A DNA stretch of 64,000 nucleotides from Ga0077536 sp035325705 (GTDB taxonomy: Bacteria > Pseudomonadota > Gammaproteobacteria > Ga0077536), in contig DAOKZI010000002.1 of assembly GCA_035325705.1 (NCBI GenBank), forward strand, positions 124,001 to 188,000. The letters run 5' to 3'. The translations under genes were made by a program, and so were the position numbers. This document shows, piece by piece, positions 60,365 to 64,000 of this stretch. The notes under the pieces are model-generated. The model was not told the origin of the DNA. It ran no database searches and was given only the letters and a program-made list of their open reading frames with translations. Numbering within the stretch: the stretch's first letter is position 1; each line of letters opens with the position of its first letter.

Positions 60365-62508
60365 GAGCCGATCGGCGTCACCACGGCGCCGTCCGCCTGG
60401 TGACGATGCAGGCGCGCATAGACGCCGTTCTTCGCCAGCAGCTCGCGGTGCGTGCCGCACTCGACCAGGCTGCCGCGCTCGATCACGAAGATCGCGTCGG
60501 CGTGGCGCACGGCCGAAAGGCGATGCGCGATCACGATCACCGTGCGGCCGGCGACGATGCGGCGCATGTTCGCCTGAATCAAAGCCTCGGATTCGTAGTC
60601 CAGCGCGCTGGTCGCCTCATCGAGGATCAGGATGCGCGGCGCGGTGACGAGCGCACGGGCGAGCGCGATGCGCTGGCGTTGCCCGCCCGACAAGCTCGCG
60701 CCGAACTCGCCGACCATCGTGTCGTAGCCTTCTGGCAGCTCGACGATGAAGCCATGCGCGCCGGCGAGCGTCGCCGCTTCGATCACCTGTGCGAGCGGCA
60801 GCGCCGGATCGCGCAGCGCGATGTTCTCGCGCACCGTGCGATTGAACAACCTGCTCTCCTGCAGCACGACGCCGATCTGGCTGCGCAGCCAGGCCGGATC
60901 GACGACGGCGAGATCCTGCCCGTCGATCAGCACGCGCCCGGCCTGGGGCACGTGCAGGCGCTGGATCAACTTGGCGATCGTGCTCTTGCCCGAGCCCGAG
61001 GCGCCGACGATGCCGACGAACTGCCCGGGCGCGACCTCGAAGCTCAGATCGCGCAGCACCTCGCTGCGATCGGCGCGATAGCGGAAATCGACGCGCTCGA
61101 AGCGGATGCCGCCGCCCAGCGCCGGCGTCCGCGCCCGGCACGGCGCGTGGATCTGCTCGGGCGGCGCGTTCAGCACGTCGCCGATGCGCTCGACCGAGAC
61201 GCCGGCCTGCTGGTACTCGTGCCATAGCTGCACGAGCTTCAGCAGCGGGCCGGACACGCGCGCGGCGAACAGATTGAAGGCGACGAGCTCGCCGACGCTG
61301 AGCTCGCCATCGATCACGAGTCGCGCACCCAGCCACAGCGTCAGCACGGACGCCAACTTCTGCACCGCCGCCGCGGCCTGACCGGCGACGGTCGACAGCG
61401 TCTGCGTGTGCAGGCCCGCCGCGGCCGAAGCCGCGAGCAGCTCGTCCCAGCGCGCCGCCTGCCGCGGCTCGACCGCCGCCGCCTTCAGCGTCTCGATGCC
61501 GGCGACCGACTCGACGAGAAAGGCCTGGGTCTCGGCCCCGCGCTCGAACTGCTCGTCGAGCCGACGGCGCAGCACCGGTGTCACGACGAAGGCGAGCGCC
61601 GCGTAACACGGCAGGCTCGCGACGACGATGAGGGCGAGCGAGGCGCTGTACAGCCACATCGCGGCGATGAACACGAAGACGAAGACGAGATCGATCGCGA
61701 GCGTCAGCGCGGCGCCGGTCAGGAAGCGTCGGATCCCGTCGAGCTCGCGCACGCGCGCAACGGTGTCGCCGACGCGCCGCGCTTCGAAGTAGGCGATCGG
61801 CAGGCGCAGCAGGTGGCGGAAGGCGCGCGCGCCGAGCGTGACGTCGATGCGCGTGGTCGTGTGCTGCAGCACGTAGCCGCGCAGGCTGGTCAGCACGACT
61901 TCGAACAGGGACAGCAGCAGGAGGCCGAAGCACAAGACGTCGAGCGTCGCGAAGCCGCGATGCACCAGCACCTTGTCGACGATCACCTGGAAGCACAGGG
62001 GCGCGGCCAGCGCGAAGAGCTGCAGCACGAAAGATGCGACCAGCACTTCGGCGAGCAGGCCGCGATGCGCGAGCAGCGCCGGCACGAACCAGCCGAAGCC
62101 GAAGCGCGCGCTCGCGGCGGGTGCAGCCGCGCGTCGCGTGCACAGCACCAGCTCCCCGCTCCAGCGTGCGAGGAAGGCCGCGCGCTCGAGCACTTCGGGC
62201 GGCCCACCCGGCGCCTGCACCAGCACATCCTCGACGCGCACGCCGGCGAGCAGCAGCCAGCGGCCGTCGCGCTCGCGCAGCAGGGCCGGCAGCGGCGTGC
62301 GGGCGAGCCGCGTCCAGTCGGAGCGCAGCCGGCGTGCCTTCAGGCCCAGCCAACCCGCGGCGCGTACGAGATCGCGCGCGGAAAAGGGCGCGCCATCGGG
62401 CGTGAATTCATGACGCAGGCGCGCCGGATCCGCGGGCACGCCCAGCAGCCGGGCAATGCGCACGAGGCAGGCGAGCCCGGAGTCGACGTCCGTGTCGAGG
62501 CTCGGCAT
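60361..62508 (-). CDS. HlyB-type type I secretion ABC transporter
   Basis: A 715-residue permease/ATPase fusion. The N-terminal C39-like domain (about 1-125) begins DVDSGLACLVRIARLLGVP. It lacks the peptidase Cys in the usual position, as in HlyB, so it does not cleave but may hold the substrate. The transmembrane domain spans about 145-440. The ATPase domain has Walker A GASGSGKST (about 503), signature LSGGQ (about 606), Walker B ILILDEATSALD (about 627) and IAHRLS. It exports an unfolded protein with a C-terminal signal, probably an RTX-type or large adhesin. No substrate gene is recognisable in the window. Confidence 0.94.
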   Translation of the reverse strand: MPSLDTDVDSGLACLVRIARLLGVPADPARLRHEFTPDGAPFSARDLVRAAGWLGLKARRLRSDWTRLARTPLPALLRERDGRWLLLAGVRVEDVLVQAPGGPPEVLERAAFLARWSGELVLCTRRAAAPAASARFGFGWFVPALLAHRGLLAEVLVASFVLQLFALAAPLCFQVIVDKVLVHRGFATLDVLCFGLLLLSLFEVVLTSLRGYVLQHTTTRIDVTLGARAFRHLLRLPIAYFEARRVGDTVARVRELDGIRRFLTGAALTLAIDLVFVFVFIAAMWLYSASLALIVVASLPCYAALAFVVTPVLRRRLDEQFERGAETQAFLVESVAGIETLKAAAVEPRQAARWDELLAASAAAGLHTQTLSTVAGQAAAAVQKLASVLTLWLGARLVIDGELSVGELVAFNLFAARVSGPLLKLVQLWHEYQQAGVSVERIGDVLNAPPEQIHAPCRARTPALGGGIRFERVDFRYRADRSEVLRDLSFEVAPGQFVGIVGASGSGKSTIAKLIQRLHVPQAGRVLIDGQDLAVVDPAWLRSQIGVVLQESRLFNRTVRENIALRDPALPLAQVIEAATLAGAHGFIVELPEGYDTMVGEFGASLSGGQRQRIALARALVTAPRILILDEATSALDYESEALIQANMRRIVAGRTVIVIAHRLSAVRHADAIFVIERGSLVECGTHRELLAKNGVYARLHRHQADGAVVTPIGS

Positions 62509-63046
62509 AGAGGCTTTCGGTCGTCGGCACGATGGTCGTGCCGCGGGCGAGTCTGCCGATGCCTCACACCGAGCGACAGCGGCTCGTCGTCATGCACGAG
62601 CGTTGCGGGAAGAACTCCGCGGGGCGGTGCCGCTTCGTGTCAGCACGCGCCGAAATCGCAGGGCACTGTGGGAAAGATATCTCGGATTTCATCGCTCGGG
62701 GTGGCGCGCAGCGCCGATCCGTACGAGAACCGAGAATCCTCGTAGCCCGGAAGGAGCGCCGCGCAGCGGCGCGGAATCCGGAGATTTGCGCCAACGATGC
62801 AGATGATCGATCGTGGACACACCCACCCCGATTTCGCTGCGCTGTCTACACGCATCGACTGCGGTTCGCGGCCCCGACCGCCAATGGGACAGGTTTATCT
62901 GGGCGGGAATAATTCACTTTTAGCGTACCCGGCGGCAGCCCCGCGCCGCCGGGGGCGAGCCATGCGGAATGAGTCCCGCGACGCAGCCGCCGGGACGCGG
63001 GAGAGCAATGCGACGAAAGCGCGTGCCGTTCGCCGCGGGCCGCGAC
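62509..63046. repeat. Repeat-bearing spacer upstream of HlyB gene
   Basis: The 538-bp gap has no supported gene. A GTAGCCCGG-type element of the long AAGGAGCGCCGCGCAGCGGC form is at 62742-62783. It matches the copies at 2815-2860 and 14042-14085 closely. The rest holds arginine-rich frames only and appears non-coding. The hlyB promoter should lie in 62509-62700. Confidence 0.65.
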
Positions 63047-63781
63047 TCAGCGCGCGACGGCGGCGCGGCGACGGCGCAAGGCAAGCGCGGCGAGGCCGCT
63101 GCCGAACAGCCAGGCGGCGGCCGGCAGCGGTACGGGCGCGAGGCCTCCGAACTGCAGGTGATCGACTTCCCAGTCGGCCGAGCTCGCCATCGTCAGCGAG
63201 ATCCGCGAGATGCCACCGGCGTCGACGATGCCGAAGAAGCGATCTTCGGCGGTGCCGGCGCTGCCGAGCGCGGTACCGTCGCCGACGACGAACGGGCCGC
63301 TGCTGCCCAGCGGGCTGCCGTCGGCGCCGAAGGCTTCGAAGCTGACGCTGTCGACGCCGACGCTGCTGCCGGCCACGTTGCCGATATCGGTCCACACGAT
63401 GCCGACGTGCGTTGGCAAGCCACCGAGCGCCTGCGGATCGAAGAAGAACGAAATCGTGCCGTTGACGTTGCCGGAGTAGTACGAACCACCGGCCGTGCCC
63501 GAGCCGTCGATCGCGCCGTCGTCGGCGTCGACCGAGTCGACGAAGGGATCGGGACCCGCCATCGCGTAGGTGCCCGCATTCGCGCTGACGCCGGGCAGGT
63601 TCAGCAGGCCGTCCGAGAAATCTTCGAGCGCGAGGGCCGATCCGAGCAGCGGCTGCAGCGGACTGTCGTCGATCGACAGATACGGCGTCGGCCCGAAGAA
63701 CTGCGCGGCGGCCGCGCCGGTGAACGGCACGAGGCCCGGAAGCACGAGGCCGAGGGCGCGAAGAAGGACTGCCTTGTTCAT
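63047..63781 (-). CDS. VPLPA-CTERM sorting-domain protein, secreted
   Basis: A 244-residue exported protein with the classical C-terminal sorting signal PVPLPAAAWLFGSGLAALAL followed by RRRRAAVAR. The signal peptide (LLRALGLVLPGLVPFTGAAA) follows MNKAV. The mature body is Gly/Ser/Asp-rich with FFFDPQALGGLPTHVGIVWT and FFGIVDAGGISRISLTMASS. This strand pattern resembles the secreted PEP-CTERM/Myxo-like beta domains. The start follows GGGAGGTT. It is separated from the HlyBD exporter by 538 bp on the same strand, so a functional link is possible but not shown. Confidence 0.87.
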   Translation of the reverse strand: MNKAVLLRALGLVLPGLVPFTGAAAAQFFGPTPYLSIDDSPLQPLLGSALALEDFSDGLLNLPGVSANAGTYAMAGPDPFVDSVDADDGAIDGSGTAGGSYYSGNVNGTISFFFDPQALGGLPTHVGIVWTDIGNVAGSSVGVDSVSFEAFGADGSPLGSSGPFVVGDGTALGSAGTAEDRFFGIVDAGGISRISLTMASSADWEVDHLQFGGLAPVPLPAAAWLFGSGLAALALRRRRAAVAR

Positions 63782-63892
63782 CTGAACCTCCCTGACATGC
63801 AATGGAAACCCCGTTCGATTGTTACGTAAATCGCGGGCGAACGCCCGAAGCAGAAGCGGGCATGCTTCACAGGTGAAAGCCGGTCGAGAGGG

Positions 63893-63928
63893 ATCCCGGG
63901 ATGCGCTGCGCTGCTCCCGGGCTACGAC
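63893..63928 (-). repeat. GTAGCCCGG-type interspersed repeat
   Basis: A reverse-orientation copy, ATCCCGGGATGCGCTGCGCT...CCCGGGCTACG, lies between the surface-protein gene and the partial gene at the right edge. Confidence 0.75.
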
Positions 63929-63942
63929 GCGCCGAGGTTTCC

Positions 63943-64000
63943 TTACCGCACGATGACGGGAAGCAGCAGATGCGAGGGCCGCGTCGCGTCGTGCCAGACC
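63943..64000 (-). CDS. C-terminal fragment of an unidentified protein (cut by window edge)
   Basis: Read on the reverse strand from the right edge, the sequence gives VWHDATRPSHLLLPVIVR followed by TAA (63943-63945). The frame is open to the edge. The hydrophobic C-terminus and compositional balance look like real coding sequence. Only 18 residues are visible, so no family can be named. The gene, if real, would lie upstream of the VPLPA-CTERM gene on the same strand. Confidence 0.4.
   Translation of the reverse strand, partial: VWHDATRPSHLLLPVIVR

Overview
The window is 64 kb of GC-rich, gene-dense bacterial chromosome. The gene content suggests a gammaproteobacterium, perhaps near the Steroidobacterales/Nevskiales: TonB-ExbB-ExbD, two-partner and type I secretion, five PEP-CTERM/VPLPA-CTERM surface proteins, and oxygenases of hydrocarbon or aromatic metabolism. 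This placement is inferred from gene families; there is no rRNA to confirm it. I saw no tRNA, rRNA, CRISPR array, intact insertion sequence or prophage.

Layout. 1-2.6 kb: TPP-dependent dehydrogenase E1 alpha/beta (beta cut by the left edge) and a divergent esterase. 3.2-6.5 kb: RNA helicase and two VPLPA-CTERM proteins. 6.5-8.5 kb: tonB-exbB-exbD with a Fur-like site. 8.5-13.9 kb: CNNM transporter, ketopantoate reductase, lipoprotein, molybdopterin oxidoreductase. 14.7-21 kb: Rieske oxygenase, REC-PAS-GGDEF-EAL protein and hybrid histidine kinase. 21.1-27.4 kb: an unusual block with a family 2 glycosyltransferase, two PaaK-like adenylate-forming enzymes and a LanB-type (lantibiotic dehydratase) protein. 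27.7-29.6 kb: two sorting-signal surface proteins. 30-38.8 kb: zinc metallopeptidase, two LLM flavin oxygenases (one coupled to an alpha/beta hydrolase), an APH/AAA fusion kinase, a RuBisCO-like protein coupled to a cupin, and a glycine-zipper protein. 39-46 kb: YceI, LigB-type extradiol dioxygenase with divergent LysR regulator, DUF364, DUF1329 with a Tat-like signal, phosphomannomutase. 46-64 kb: a third LLM oxidoreductase, a YyaL-type thioredoxin-domain protein, a two-partner secretion locus (FhaB-like TpsA, small secreted protein, TpsB), DUF2780 protein, lipoprotein, HlyD/HlyB exporter and another VPLPA-CTERM protein.

Intergenic spaces hold several families of short interspersed palindromic repeats: GTAGCCCGG...CCGGG elements, CCACGGAGGGCACGGAG elements, dRS3-like ATTCCCGC elements, a GGAAnCTCTGC hairpin family, and one MITE-like element with about 20-bp terminal inverted repeats that splits an older repeat.

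The most promising regions are the LanB-like/double PaaK-like block (21.1-27.4 kb), which could be an uncharacterised aminoacyl-tRNA-dependent or RiPP-like pathway, and the translationally coupled RuBisCO-like protein/cupin pair (34.1-35.7 kb), which resembles the methylthioadenosine-isoprenoid shunt. Start codons were chosen by ribosome-binding site and family length and often lie inside the longest open frame.
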